A stretch of DNA of 50,024 nucleotides from Gemmatimonadaceae bacterium (lineage in GTDB: Bacteria > Gemmatimonadota > Gemmatimonadetes > Gemmatimonadales > Gemmatimonadaceae): assembly GCA_025929535.1 (NCBI GenBank), contig JAICLZ010000027.1, positions 1 to 50,024 of the forward strand, given 5' to 3'. Below, piece after piece: positions 23,734 to 32,483 of this stretch. The translations under genes and the position numbers were made by a program. The notes under the pieces were generated by a model that did not search any database, was not told where the DNA came from, and saw nothing but the letters and a program-made list of their open reading frames with translations. Every line of letters begins with the position of its first letter. Within the stretch, counting starts at the first letter, position 1.

Positions 23734-25045
23734 GGTCGGCAAGACGAATCCCCATGAACTGCCATCGCGCATCCGATGGGAAGAAGTTTCGATACGTGAG
23801 TCGCGCGTGCGATTCGGGCGTTGCGCACGAGGCGCCGCGCAGCACCCACTGGTCCGCCATCCACTTTCCGTTGTACTCCCCGATCGCGCCCGTGTCCGCC
23901 TTGAATCCCGGATAGCCCACGTACGCACTCTGCGTCCACTGCCAGACGTCACCGTAGAGCTGTGACAACGCGTTCTCGCCGCTCGTCGGACTCGCCGGAG
24001 CAGGATGAAAGCGCTCGCTCTCCACAAAGGTTCCCCGAATCGGCGCGCCGCTCGCGGCGACTTCCCACTCGGCCTCGGTGGGCAGGCGGCGCTTCGCCCA
24101 GCGGGCGAATGCATCGGCCTCGTAGTAGCTCACGTGGCACACGGGCTCATCAAGCGCGACGGGGCGCGTGCCAGCCAGTGTGAACTCCGTCCATCCATTG
24201 CCGTGGCGCTCCCAGTAGAACGGCGCCTCCCAGCCGCGATCCTGCACGATGGCGAGCCCCGGCGAGAGCCAGAGCTCCGAGCGCTCGTAGCCGCCGTCGC
24301 GCATGAACTCGAGATATTCGCCGTTGGTGACGAGCCGTGACGCGAGCGCGAAGTCTTCGAGAAACTCGCGGTGCGCGGGGCCTTCATTGTCGAACGCGAA
24401 GCCCTCGCCCTCGTGTCCGATCCGATGCACGCCGCCCGCGAAGGTGCGCCACTTCAGCTCGGCCGCTTCCCGTGCGGGCTCCAGCGGCCGCTCCCGATAC
24501 ACCGGGCGAAGTGGATTCATCCAGAAGACGTGCTTGATGTCCGTCACGAGCAGCTCCTGGTGCTGCTGCTCGTGGTGGAGTCCGAGCTCGATGAGCGCGT
24601 GCGCAGGGTGCTGTGGATCGCCGCCCACGCGCTGCAGGAGATCGCGCATCGCCTCGTTCACGTGCGCGCGATACTCGAACACCTCGCGCACCGTTGGCCT
24701 GGTGACGAGCCCCCGTTTCGCGCGACAGTGGCGCTCGCCCGCCTGCACGTAATACGAATTGAACAGATACGCGTATCGCGGATTCGGCGAAGCGTAGCCC
24801 GGGGCGTGCGGGCCCAGTATGAACGTCTCGAAGAACCAGCTGGTGTGCGCGAGATGCCACTTCGTGGGACTCACGTCCGCCATGCTGCTCACGACGTAAT
24901 CCTCGATGTCGAGAGGCGCGCACAGACGCTCGGTCTGTGCGCGAACAGCCTCAAATCGCTGCGCGAGCGTGAGCGGCGTGGACGCATGTCGTGCGTCGCG
25001 AGGACGAATCGCAGCGGTATCGCTGGTCAGGAGCGATGATGCCAT
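23726..25045 (-). CDS. egtB: EgtB, hercynine oxygenase (sulfoxide synthase)
   Basis: A 439-residue protein with a DinB-like N-terminal part and a C-terminal FGE-sulfatase domain, as in EgtB. The iron ligands are visible: a His in KWHLAHTSWFFE (His64 or His67) and His158-x3-His162 in GLHHEQQHQELL. The C-terminal domain has LPTEAEWEVAASG, DVWQWTQSAYVGYPGF and VLRGASCATP. EgtB joins hercynine to a thiol donor (gamma-glutamylcysteine or cysteine) using O2 and Fe(II). No egtA, egtC or egtE is nearby. The ATG at 25045 with gaggg upstream is preferred; a longer start at 25081 is possible. Confidence 0.92.
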   Translation of the reverse strand: MASSLLTSDTAAIRPRDARHASTPLTLAQRFEAVRAQTERLCAPLDIEDYVVSSMADVSPTKWHLAHTSWFFETFILGPHAPGYASPNPRYAYLFNSYYVQAGERHCRAKRGLVTRPTVREVFEYRAHVNEAMRDLLQRVGGDPQHPAHALIELGLHHEQQHQELLVTDIKHVFWMNPLRPVYRERPLEPAREAAELKWRTFAGGVHRIGHEGEGFAFDNEGPAHREFLEDFALASRLVTNGEYLEFMRDGGYERSELWLSPGLAIVQDRGWEAPFYWERHGNGWTEFTLAGTRPVALDEPVCHVSYYEADAFARWAKRRLPTEAEWEVAASGAPIRGTFVESERFHPAPASPTSGENALSQLYGDVWQWTQSAYVGYPGFKADTGAIGEYNGKWMADQWVLRGASCATPESHARLTYRNFFPSDARWQFMGIRLADHA

Positions 25046-25171
25046 TGGAACCCTCGAGCCAGAAACGGACGTTACGATCATCTTACGTAGACACAATCCA
25101 TGCAGACTAGGGCAAGAACAGTGCATTTGGTTCCGAGGCCGCATTGAGCGGCTTAACTACGCGAGGGGACA

Positions 25172-26530
25172 ATGGCGGACGAATTTGATCTGCTCGTGAT
25201 CGGCTCTGGAGCGGCCGGCTCCGCGCCCGCGTACAACTGTCGAGCTGCCGGGTGGCGTGTGGCCGTCATTGACGATCAGCCCTTCGGCGGCACCTGCGGC
25301 AATCGCGGCTGCGATCCGAAGAAGGTGCTCGTTGGCGCAGCCGAAGTCGTGGCGTGGCACCGTCGCATGCGCGGCTCCGGAGTCGCCGGCGATGCCTCGA
25401 TCGACTGGCCGGCGCTGATGCGCTTCAAGCGCACCTTCACCGATCCCGTTCCATCCGATCGCGAAGCGCGATTCCGGAAGGCGGGGATCGAGACGCTTCA
25501 CGGCGAGGCGAAATTCACTGCGGACGATCGAATCGCGATCGCCGGACGCGAGCTCACGACGAGGCATGTCGTGATCGCGACGGGCGCATCTCCGCGGCCG
25601 CTCGGCATTCCGGGTGAGGCGCACGTGATCACGAGCACGGAGTTCATGGAGCTCGACGAGCTGCCGCACCGAATCGTGTTCGTGGGCGCCGGCTACATCT
25701 CATTGGAGTTTGCGCATCTCGCGCATCACGCGGGCGCACAGGTGATCGTGCTCGGCCGCGGCACTCCGCTTCCATCATTCGACGAAGCGCTGGTCGACCG
25801 GCTGCTGCAACACTCGAGAGCGATCGGGATCGATGTCCGGCTCGATCACTCGGTGACCGCAGTGGAGCACGTGCCTGGATCAGGTGTCTTTCGCGTGTGC
25901 GTGGGCCATGGCTCGAGCATGCACGAGATCGAGGCGGATCTCGTGGTACACGGCGCCGGACGCGTGCCCAATAGCGCAAGGGTCGATCCCACGGCAGGCA
26001 GGGTCGAGCTCGAGCACCATGGATCCATCCGCGTCAACGAGTTTCTTCAGAGCACCTCGAATCCGCGCGTGTACGCCGCGGGAGACGTGGTGAGTCCGCC
26101 CGGATCCATTCCGCTCACGCCGGTTGCCGGACACGAGGGTTCGGTGGTTTCGGCGAATCTGTTGAACGGCAACAGCTCACGTCCCGACTATCGCGGCACG
26201 GCGAGCGTGGTGTTCACGATCCCGACGCTCTCGGGTGTGGGCCTCACCGAAAAGGCGGCGCGCGCGAAAGGCATGCGGGTGCGCGTCGCGACGGGCGACA
26301 CGACGCAGTGGTTCACGAACCGTCGCGTGCGCGAGCGCGTGGGGGCGTTCAAGACGATCATCGACGAGGGAACGGACCGCCTGGTCGGTGCGCACATCCT
26401 CGGCGGTCACGGCGAAGAGGTGATCAACCTGTTCGCCATGGCGATCCGCTTCGAGCTCCCGGTGGCCGAGCTGAAGAAAATGATCTATGCGTATCCGACC
26501 GGGAGCTCGAACGTGCAGTACATGCTCTAG
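25172..26530 (+). CDS. FAD/NAD(P)-dependent disulfide oxidoreductase, atypical
   Basis: A 452-residue flavoprotein of the glutathione reductase/mercuric reductase family. The FAD-binding GSGAAGS is at 11-17, the redox-active pair is Cys42-x4-Cys47 in GGTCGNRGCDPKK, the NAD(P)-binding motif is IVFVGAGYISLEFAHLA, and the second FAD motif is RVYAAGDV. The C-terminal dimer domain normally ends with the catalytic HPTxxE; here it reads YPTGSS, so His is Tyr441 and Glu is Ser446. It therefore probably handles a different acceptor or uses another acid. It is divergent from egtB across 126 bases, so a role in low-molecular-weight thiol reduction is possible but unproven. Confidence 0.85.
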   Translation: MADEFDLLVIGSGAAGSAPAYNCRAAGWRVAVIDDQPFGGTCGNRGCDPKKVLVGAAEVVAWHRRMRGSGVAGDASIDWPALMRFKRTFTDPVPSDREARFRKAGIETLHGEAKFTADDRIAIAGRELTTRHVVIATGASPRPLGIPGEAHVITSTEFMELDELPHRIVFVGAGYISLEFAHLAHHAGAQVIVLGRGTPLPSFDEALVDRLLQHSRAIGIDVRLDHSVTAVEHVPGSGVFRVCVGHGSSMHEIEADLVVHGAGRVPNSARVDPTAGRVELEHHGSIRVNEFLQSTSNPRVYAAGDVVSPPGSIPLTPVAGHEGSVVSANLLNGNSSRPDYRGTASVVFTIPTLSGVGLTEKAARAKGMRVRVATGDTTQWFTNRRVRERVGAFKTIIDEGTDRLVGAHILGGHGEEVINLFAMAIRFELPVAELKKMIYAYPTGSSNVQYML

Positions 26531-26546
26531 TACATGTTGTGAGCGC

Positions 26547-27482
26547 TCACGGCGCGCGCTCGAGCGATGCGCGGTCCCAGCCTCCGAGGCTCGCGGCAGC
26601 TTCGTACGTGCTCTGAAAGAAGTCGAGTGCCATGGCGTCCGGGCTCGCGGCGGTGCGCACCGCATCGTATGGCAGAATCCATTCGTGCATCACGGCGTGG
26701 TAGTAGCCGGCATCGGGCCGGATCTTCGCCGTGGGACAGCCCGCCGGCTCGGGGTACGCGTAGGCGTAGAACGCCGGCTCGGTGATCGGGCTTCCGATCG
26801 TGCCGGGCCACCATCCGGCGCTGATGCACGCGTGCGAGTACGCCTCGCGCGTCACCCAGTCGGCGAGCGCGGGCACGCCGCCCGGATGCTCCGGTGCGCG
26901 CGCGCCGTTGAAGCGCGTGCACGCGAGATCGAAGCTGCCCCAGAAGAAGTGCACGGGGCTCGACTTGCCGAGGAATCGCCCGCGAAAGATCTCGAGCACG
27001 CGCGCGGCCTGAGCGAGCGCGCGCCAGAAGCGTTGCGCGGCATCGGCATCGTACGACGCATGCGTCTCGTCCTGTGCGAACGGAATGCCATCGGCGATCT
27101 CGACCGGCACGGGCCAGATGCGCACGTCGATGCCGAGCGAGCGCAATCCCGACATGTACTCGCTGTAGAAATCGGCGACGGAGCGAGGCGCGAGCGTCAT
27201 CGACCACGTGCGCCCATCGTCGTGCAGGATTCGAAGAACGTGAGCGATGAAATCGAGCTCCACCGCGAAGCCCGCGGCGCCGTACGGAATTCGCGAGGTG
27301 GTGAGCCCGCGCGCCGAGATGTAGAGCGGAACCTGCCACCAATGATTGACCATCGGAGCGAGCGCGAGCCGCGTTTTTCCAACGATCTGCATCCACAGAT
27401 GCAGCGTATCGCGCGTGTCGCTCCACTCGGCCAGTGGCAGCTGCGGCCAAGCACCACTGGCGGACACTGCGGTGGGGCTCAC
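26547..27482 (-). CDS. DUF5996 family protein
   Basis: A 311-residue soluble protein of the DUF5996 family: WPQLPLAEWSDTRDTLHLWM at the start, VNHWWQVPLYISARGLTTSR, then SPVHFFWGSFDLACTRFNGA, then ISAGWWPGTIGSPITEPAF. The family's function is unknown to me. The GTG at 27482 overlaps the TGA of the zinc-finger gene (GTGA), so the two are translationally coupled. The frame is open further upstream, but that part is antisense-like Arg-rich sequence and lies inside the zinc-finger gene. Confidence 0.8.
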   Translation of the reverse strand: MSPTAVSASGAWPQLPLAEWSDTRDTLHLWMQIVGKTRLALAPMVNHWWQVPLYISARGLTTSRIPYGAAGFAVELDFIAHVLRILHDDGRTWSMTLAPRSVADFYSEYMSGLRSLGIDVRIWPVPVEIADGIPFAQDETHASYDADAAQRFWRALAQAARVLEIFRGRFLGKSSPVHFFWGSFDLACTRFNGARAPEHPGGVPALADWVTREAYSHACISAGWWPGTIGSPITEPAFYAYAYPEPAGCPTAKIRPDAGYYHAVMHEWILPYDAVRTAASPDAMALDFFQSTYEAAASLGGWDRASLERAP

Positions 27483-27772
27483 GCTCCCGGCTCGACCGCG
27501 GGCTCCATGAACAGCTCGTCGACGTAGCACCAGCTCCAGTCCTCGCCGGGCTGAAAGCTCTTCATGATCGGGTGGTGTGAGGAGTGAAAATGCTTGGTCC
27601 CGTGCTTTCCCTGCGACTGATCGCAGCAACCCACGTGACCACACTCCTGGCAGAGTCGCAGGTGCACCCAGTGCATCCCGAGCGCGAGACATTCCTCGCA
27701 TCCGTTGGGAGTGTTGGGCGCGACATCGCGCACCTGATCGACGTGGCTGCACCTCTGGGCGGATGATGACAT
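27479..27772 (-). CDS. Stand-alone UBP-type zinc finger protein
   Basis: A 97-residue protein that is essentially one UBP-type zinc finger: RCSHVDQV, then GCEECLALGMHWVHLRLCQ, then ECGHVGCCDQSQGKHGTKHF, then HPIMKSFQPGEDWSWCYVDE. In eukaryotes this domain binds the C-terminal Gly-Gly of ubiquitin. Free bacterial versions exist, but their partners are not known to me. The ATG at 27772 has gaggat upstream. It is coupled to the DUF5996 gene downstream and lies convergent-side next to lipoate ligase (lplA-like), whose end overlaps the region upstream of this start. Confidence 0.85.
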   Translation of the reverse strand: MSSSAQRCSHVDQVRDVAPNTPNGCEECLALGMHWVHLRLCQECGHVGCCDQSQGKHGTKHFHSSHHPIMKSFQPGEDWSWCYVDELFMEPAVEPGA

Positions 27773-27839
27773 GGCGTATCCTCGCAACGTTCGTGACGGT
27801 GGACGAAAGCTATATCCGGCTCTTGCGCTCTCGCGGATT

Positions 27840-28838
27840 TCAGGGCGAAAGAAGAGCGAGCACGTCCGTCGCAGCGATGTCGCCGAAGTATTCACGCACG
27901 TCGGCTCTGCCGAGTACTGCCGAGAGCGACTCGCGATCGTAGCGCTGCCCGCGGAGCAGCGCTTCGAAGTCGCTCACTTCCGCGCGGCCCATATAGTCGC
28001 CGAAGAACCGTGCACCGGTAATGCGACCTCCGTGCACGTCCAGGCGCGCGTCGATCTCGCCCGCGGGAAAGCGCTGCACCCGCTGGACGTTGCACGGCGG
28101 ATCCTCTCCGAAATTCCAGCTCCAGTTTCCGTAGCGATGCTCGAGGAGCTCGTGTGCAGCGCCCCAATCCGCTTCCTCCAAAATGAGCGAGGGGACGCGG
28201 GCACGATCGCACGTGCCGAAGATGCGCTCGAGAATGCGATCCCGGAGCTCGATCACGGTGATCGGCTCGCGCAGGAACTCGCAGATGTTCGCCACGCGGC
28301 TGCGGATCGACTTCACACCCTTCGATTCCACCTTCCCCGGCTTCGGCCGGAGCGCCGAGGTCACGTCGTCGAGATTCGAATCGAGCAGGAGCGTGCCGTG
28401 GCTGAACATGCGACCCGCGGTCGCGAACTGCGCGTTTCCCGAGATCTTGCGCCCGTCCGCGAGAATGTCGTTGCGACCGCCGATTTCGGCTGGGACGCCG
28501 AGGTCGCGAAGCACCTCGACTACGGGCCTGTTGAAGAGGTCGTAGCGATTGAAGCGCGCGCTCACGTCGCGCGTCATGAAGCTGAAATTCAGATTTCCGA
28601 GATCGTGGTAAACCGCACCGCCGCCGGATATCCGCCTCACCACGCGAATGCCGCGCTCGTTCACCACGTCCGCGTTGATCTCCTCGATCGTGTTCTGATT
28701 GCGCCCGATGATGATCGCGGGAGCGTTGATGTAGAAGAGCAGGAGGTCGTCGTTCTCGATGCGGTTGCGGAGCACGTGTTCCTCGAGCGCGAGGTTGAGT
28801 CGCGCGTCCGTGATCCCGTTGTTGTCGACGTAGAGCAT
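27840..28838 (-). CDS. lplA: Lipoate-protein ligase A
   Basis: A 332-residue enzyme with the BPL/LplA catalytic domain and a C-terminal accessory domain. Key motifs: RRISGGGAVYHDLGNLNFSF (68-87) and the catalytic Lys131 in ILADGRKISGNAQ. LplA activates lipoate with ATP and attaches it to the E2 and GcvH lipoyl domains. The length matches the two-domain bacterial LplA. It is divergent from the ATP-grasp gene (about 95 bases between starts) and ends 67 bases before the zinc-finger gene on the same strand. Confidence 0.93.
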   Translation of the reverse strand: MLYVDNNGITDARLNLALEEHVLRNRIENDDLLLFYINAPAIIIGRNQNTIEEINADVVNERGIRVVRRISGGGAVYHDLGNLNFSFMTRDVSARFNRYDLFNRPVVEVLRDLGVPAEIGGRNDILADGRKISGNAQFATAGRMFSHGTLLLDSNLDDVTSALRPKPGKVESKGVKSIRSRVANICEFLREPITVIELRDRILERIFGTCDRARVPSLILEEADWGAAHELLEHRYGNWSWNFGEDPPCNVQRVQRFPAGEIDARLDVHGGRITGARFFGDYMGRAEVSDFEALLRGQRYDRESLSAVLGRADVREYFGDIAATDVLALLSP

Positions 28839-28934
28839 GATGAAAGATGCATCGATGCGTGCAGGAGCGCCGGGCGGCCCTTCAGCAATGCGCGTCCGCC
28901 GGTCAGATTACGCCAGCCCTTTCGTGAGCCACAC

Positions 28935-29846
28935 ATGTCCCCACCGCTCTCTCCCAACCGGGTTGCGCTGATCACGTACTCCGGTGTTCCCGCGATCACC
29001 GCCGACGACCGTCTGCTGCGCGACGCGCTCGTTGCGCGCGGTGCGCAGGTCGAGGCGCGCCCGTGGGACGCGCGGGCGGATTGGGCGAGCTATCACCGGA
29101 TCGTGCTGCGCTCGTGCTGGAACTTCCACCATCGCCCCGCGGAGTTCCTGCTGTGGATCGACGAGGTGAAGGAGAATCACGATGGCTCGCTCAGGAACTC
29201 TCCCGCCCTCGTGCAGTGGAGCGTGGACAAGCGCTATCTGCTCGACCTCGACGCCCGTGGAATCGCGATCGTGCCCACGATCTGGGTGAGCGCGGCCGAG
29301 GGTAGCGCCGCGCCCGACCTCGATGCGCTCATCGCGGCGCAGGGATGGACCGAAGGGGCCGTCGTGAAGCCCGCCATCTCGGCCACCGCGCACCAGACGT
29401 GGCTCGTCGAGCCCCGGCGCGCATCGGAGCATCAGGCGCGCTTCGAAGCACTGCTCGCGGCTTCGCCGACTGGAGTCATGGTGCAGCCGTTTCTCCCGGA
29501 GATTCGTGACGGAGAATGGTCGCTCATCTTTCTCGGCGGCGAATTCAGCCACGCGGTGGTGAAGCGTCCTGCCGATGGTGATTTCCGCGTGCAGCATGAT
29601 TTCGGCGGCACGGTGGAGCGGCGGGAGCCCGAGCCGTCGCTGATCGAGGATGCCCGGGCGGTGCTGCACGCGGCTGCGAGGGCTACGGACACGCGCGTCG
29701 AGGAGATTCTCTATGCGCGGGTGGACGGCATCGTGCGAGACGCGAAGCTGTTGTTGATGGAGCTCGAGGTGATCGAGCCGACGCTGTTCTTTTCGCACGC
29801 GCCGGGCGCGGCGGCGCGGATGGCGGAGCTGATCGTCTCGCAATAG
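28935..29846 (+). CDS. ATP-grasp domain protein (glutathione synthase/RimK-like)
   Basis: A 303-residue protein with the ATP-grasp layout: an N-terminal Rossmann-like part (NRVALITYSGVPAITADD), then WSVDKRYLLDLDARGIAIVP, a nucleotide-binding strand GAVVKPAISATAHQTWLVEP, VMVQPFLPEI, GEWSLIFLGGEFSHAVVKRP and MELEVIEPTLFF with metal-binding acids. Such proteins join a carboxylate to an amine, often in peptide or natural-product synthesis. The substrate is unknown. The ATG at 28935 is taken because the long open frame upstream is antisense to lplA. Confidence 0.8.
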   Translation: MSPPLSPNRVALITYSGVPAITADDRLLRDALVARGAQVEARPWDARADWASYHRIVLRSCWNFHHRPAEFLLWIDEVKENHDGSLRNSPALVQWSVDKRYLLDLDARGIAIVPTIWVSAAEGSAAPDLDALIAAQGWTEGAVVKPAISATAHQTWLVEPRRASEHQARFEALLAASPTGVMVQPFLPEIRDGEWSLIFLGGEFSHAVVKRPADGDFRVQHDFGGTVERREPEPSLIEDARAVLHAAARATDTRVEEILYARVDGIVRDAKLLLMELEVIEPTLFFSHAPGAAARMAELIVSQ

Positions 29847-29863
29847 AGAGTTGGCCGCGAGAG

Positions 29864-30322
29864 TCAGGGAAGCCGCCGGGGCGGTCGCTCGGCGAGTGCA
29901 CCATCGATCCAGAAGGCGTCTCCATCGAACCAGTAGAGTGCGAGTTGCTCGAGCTCGCGAGCAAGCGCTGCGGCTTGGCCACGATCCACCGCGATCGCAA
30001 AGCCGCGCTCGCGATGCCTCGAGTCGGGCGACTCGCCATCGGCTGGCAGGAACCGCAGCTTGCGCGAGCGCAGCAGCAGTCGCGTACGAACGTAGCGTGC
30101 CAGATTGAGCCACGCCGGCGATCGCCTGCCGCGCGGATCGCACGGCGTCACGATGGCAAAGCTGGCGCCGAGTCCAAGCTTTTTCAGAAGGTGCCGAAGC
30201 TCATCGCTCACGGGACGGCGCAGATCCACCTCGATGCGGGGAGCTCGGCCGATCAGCAGCCTCGCGTTCGCGTACGCGGTCCACAGCGAGTCATCCCTAG
30301 CTGCCGTTCGCCGCGCTCGCAA
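29864..30322 (-). CDS. DUF3293 family protein
   Basis: About 150 residues, matching the DUF3293 family, with SFAIVTPCDPRGRR followed by ALARYVRTRLL-type and AIAVDRGQAAALARELEQLA segments and a C-terminal FWIDGALAE. The function is unknown. The start is uncertain: TTG 30322 overlaps the end of the DUF885 gene by 26 bases, and a CTG at 30286 with an AGGGA upstream is also possible. It ends 17 bases past the stop of the convergent ATP-grasp gene. Confidence 0.65.
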   Translation of the reverse strand: MRARRTAARDDSLWTAYANARLLIGRAPRIEVDLRRPVSDELRHLLKKLGLGASFAIVTPCDPRGRRSPAWLNLARYVRTRLLLRSRKLRFLPADGESPDSRHRERGFAIAVDRGQAAALARELEQLALYWFDGDAFWIDGALAERPPRRLP

Positions 30323-32171
30323 CCTGGCATCTCGATGGCGGCGCCTTCGCGGTTGGAGCGACGCCCGCCATGTACAGGCGGCGAATCTCCGGCACCGGAA
30401 GCGCACCATAGAGAAGCACCGTGTCGTGATAGCGGCACAGATTGAAATCCTTGCCATCGCGTGCCTGCACATCGTGCCGCAGCCGCGTCCACTCCTCGAC
30501 GCCCGCGAAATAGGCATTGAGCTGCACGTAATCGAGCTGCGCGCGCTGCAGCTTCGCTTCGGCCTCCGGCCGCTCCTGAAATGCGTCGCGCATCATGAAC
30601 GCGACCGCGGAGTCACCAGGCATCGAACGAGTGTGCAGGCGAATGTCGATGATCACGTTGGTGTAGATGCGCAGCATTCCCTTGAGATCGGTGAGCTTCA
30701 TCTTCACCGGGTCGCCGCCGTCCACGTGCGCGTCGTACATCATCACGTGCTCGGCGTAGACCGCCCATCCCTCCACGTAGGGAGTGTTCGAGAAGATGCC
30801 GCGCAGCAGCCGGCGCCAGTCTGGTGTGATCAGATTCGCGTACGCGCCCTGCACGACGTGCCCGGGAATTCCCTCGTGCATGGTGAGATCGAGCATCTTG
30901 TACGTGTTGTACTCGCGGAGCTTCGAGTCCGCGCGCTCGGACGTCCACGCCGCGGGGATGGGAGTGACCCAGAAGAACGTCGCGAGGTTCGGATTGAGCG
31001 GCGGGGCGAACACCGCGCCGGCAACGCCGTACACGCCGCGCATGAATTCGGGCGTCGGGATCACCTGCAGATTCGGAAAGGAATCCAATGACACGATGCG
31101 CCGATCGCGCACGACGCGCGTGAGTACGGCGACATCGGTCTTCGCCTGCTGCAGCAGGGAGTCGCGATTCGCATGCTCGGCTCCGATGTGCGCGAGCGTT
31201 TCGCTCACGATGGCGTTGAGCACGGCCGTCGAGTCGCCGGTGTGCCGGTGCGCCGGAAACCATTTGTCGTGCAGGGGACGTGCGAGCACCAGCATTTCCG
31301 CCCGCGTCCTGCGCATGCTGTCCTCGGCGATCCGGAGCGCCTCGTCCGGCGTGAGCGACACCTCGAGCGAGTATTTCCACTTCGCGTTGAACTGCCCGAC
31401 GCCAGAGCGCCAGTCCACCGTTCCCCGCTTGGACAGCGTGTCCTTGATGAACCGCTGATACTCGGCCAGCGCGGCGAGTGCGGCCGGCGCCACGCGCGCG
31501 TACCGTGCCTGTGACGGCGTTCCGCGTGTGAAGTCCGCGCCCATGTTTTTCACGAGCGCGCTCACACCATCGGTCTCCTCGAGCGCAACGCGCGTGTAGA
31601 TCTCGTTCGATGCGCGGAGATTGCGGCGTGCAACCGCGAGAAAGCCCGGCACGCGAGCGATGCGCGCGGTGAGATCAGCGGCGCGCGTGTTCTTGTCCGC
31701 GTACTCGAGAGAGATGTTCGCGAAGAGCGAATTGCCGAGATCTTCGGCGTACATCTGCGGCTTGAATTGATGGAAACGTTCCTTCGTGAGCTCGAACAGC
31801 GCGAAGGCAGCGCCGTTCGCGACCACATGGTGGTCCGCCTGCGTCTGCGCATCGAGGTGCGCCCGATCGATGGCTGCCAGCCGCGATTGCACGCCCAGGA
31901 AGTAGGCGCGCTGCTTCTCGATCGCCTTCGGCGAGAAATCGTCGAGCAGCGAATCGAGATGCGCCCGCTTGCCCGTGTACGGATCGGTCCAGTCGTGGAG
32001 ACCAGCCTGCGTGGCGGAGGCGGGCGAGAAGGCGAGCGAGGTGAAGACGAAGTCGCTGGCGAGCGCCGGAAATCCGGTGAGCGTGCTGTCACGCGTCTGC
32101 GCGGAAAGTACGCCGCCCGGCGCGCTCAGAAGCACGGCTGCCAGGGGCACGGCGAATCGGAATCGTGTCAT
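30297..32171 (-). CDS. Exported DUF885 metallopeptidase-like protein
   Basis: A 624-residue protein with a signal peptide (MTRFRFAVPLAAVLLSAPGG, cleavage near residue 25). It belongs to the DUF885 family, as shown by HEGIPGHVVQGAYANL (the zinc-type HExxGH motif) and, further on, VEGWAVYAEHVMM with the glutamate seen in the family. Members are predicted zinc peptidases outside the cytoplasm; substrates are unknown. The length is slightly above the typical 580-610. The ATG at 32171 was chosen over the longer frame because it starts the signal peptide cleanly. Confidence 0.88.
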   Translation of the reverse strand: MTRFRFAVPLAAVLLSAPGGVLSAQTRDSTLTGFPALASDFVFTSLAFSPASATQAGLHDWTDPYTGKRAHLDSLLDDFSPKAIEKQRAYFLGVQSRLAAIDRAHLDAQTQADHHVVANGAAFALFELTKERFHQFKPQMYAEDLGNSLFANISLEYADKNTRAADLTARIARVPGFLAVARRNLRASNEIYTRVALEETDGVSALVKNMGADFTRGTPSQARYARVAPAALAALAEYQRFIKDTLSKRGTVDWRSGVGQFNAKWKYSLEVSLTPDEALRIAEDSMRRTRAEMLVLARPLHDKWFPAHRHTGDSTAVLNAIVSETLAHIGAEHANRDSLLQQAKTDVAVLTRVVRDRRIVSLDSFPNLQVIPTPEFMRGVYGVAGAVFAPPLNPNLATFFWVTPIPAAWTSERADSKLREYNTYKMLDLTMHEGIPGHVVQGAYANLITPDWRRLLRGIFSNTPYVEGWAVYAEHVMMYDAHVDGGDPVKMKLTDLKGMLRIYTNVIIDIRLHTRSMPGDSAVAFMMRDAFQERPEAEAKLQRAQLDYVQLNAYFAGVEEWTRLRHDVQARDGKDFNLCRYHDTVLLYGALPVPEIRRLYMAGVAPTAKAPPSRCQVASAANGS

Positions 32172-32240
32172 GGTGCAGGGATGATGACGGGCGGGGCGCG
32201 CAGCGCGCAAGAAGCCGGGGCGTTCCCTGCGCTCGTCATC

Positions 32241-32420
32241 TCACGTGCAGTTCACGCCATCCGGCTTCGAGGCATGCATGTGCTTCTTCCACAGCTCCTT
32301 TTTGGCCTCGGTGGCGCTTTGGCCGAGCAACTTCGCGTTCGCAGCGACACTCTCGGCCGGCTCATCACCGCGCTCAGCTTCTTGTCGCTCTGCGGCGTCG
32401 CCGTGACCTCTACGGTCCAA
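32241..32420 (-). CDS. Possible small protein in intergenic gap
   Basis: A 59-codon frame (TTG 32420 to TGA 32241) lies in the 312-base gap between the DUF885 gene and the next exported protein. The C-terminal 36 codons have strongly GC-biased third positions and a protein-like sequence (TEAKKELWKKHMHASKPDG); the first 23 codons do not. No clear ribosome-binding site is seen. It may be a real short hydrophilic protein, a remnant of a longer gene or chance. Outside it I see nothing else in this gap beyond the expected promoter area. Confidence 0.3.
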   Translation of the reverse strand: MDRRGHGDAAERQEAERGDEPAESVAANAKLLGQSATEAKKELWKKHMHASKPDGVNCT

Positions 32421-32483
32421 GATTCATGCGAACCTTGGAGGCCGGAGAGGGGCGGAGCACGCTTTTGAACATGGCGTGCGCGA

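Noticed and set aside
27771..28934. In-frame upstream extension of the ATP-grasp gene (would give 691 residues)
   Set aside because: The extension is antisense to lplA; the ATP-grasp fold starts at the ATG at 28935.
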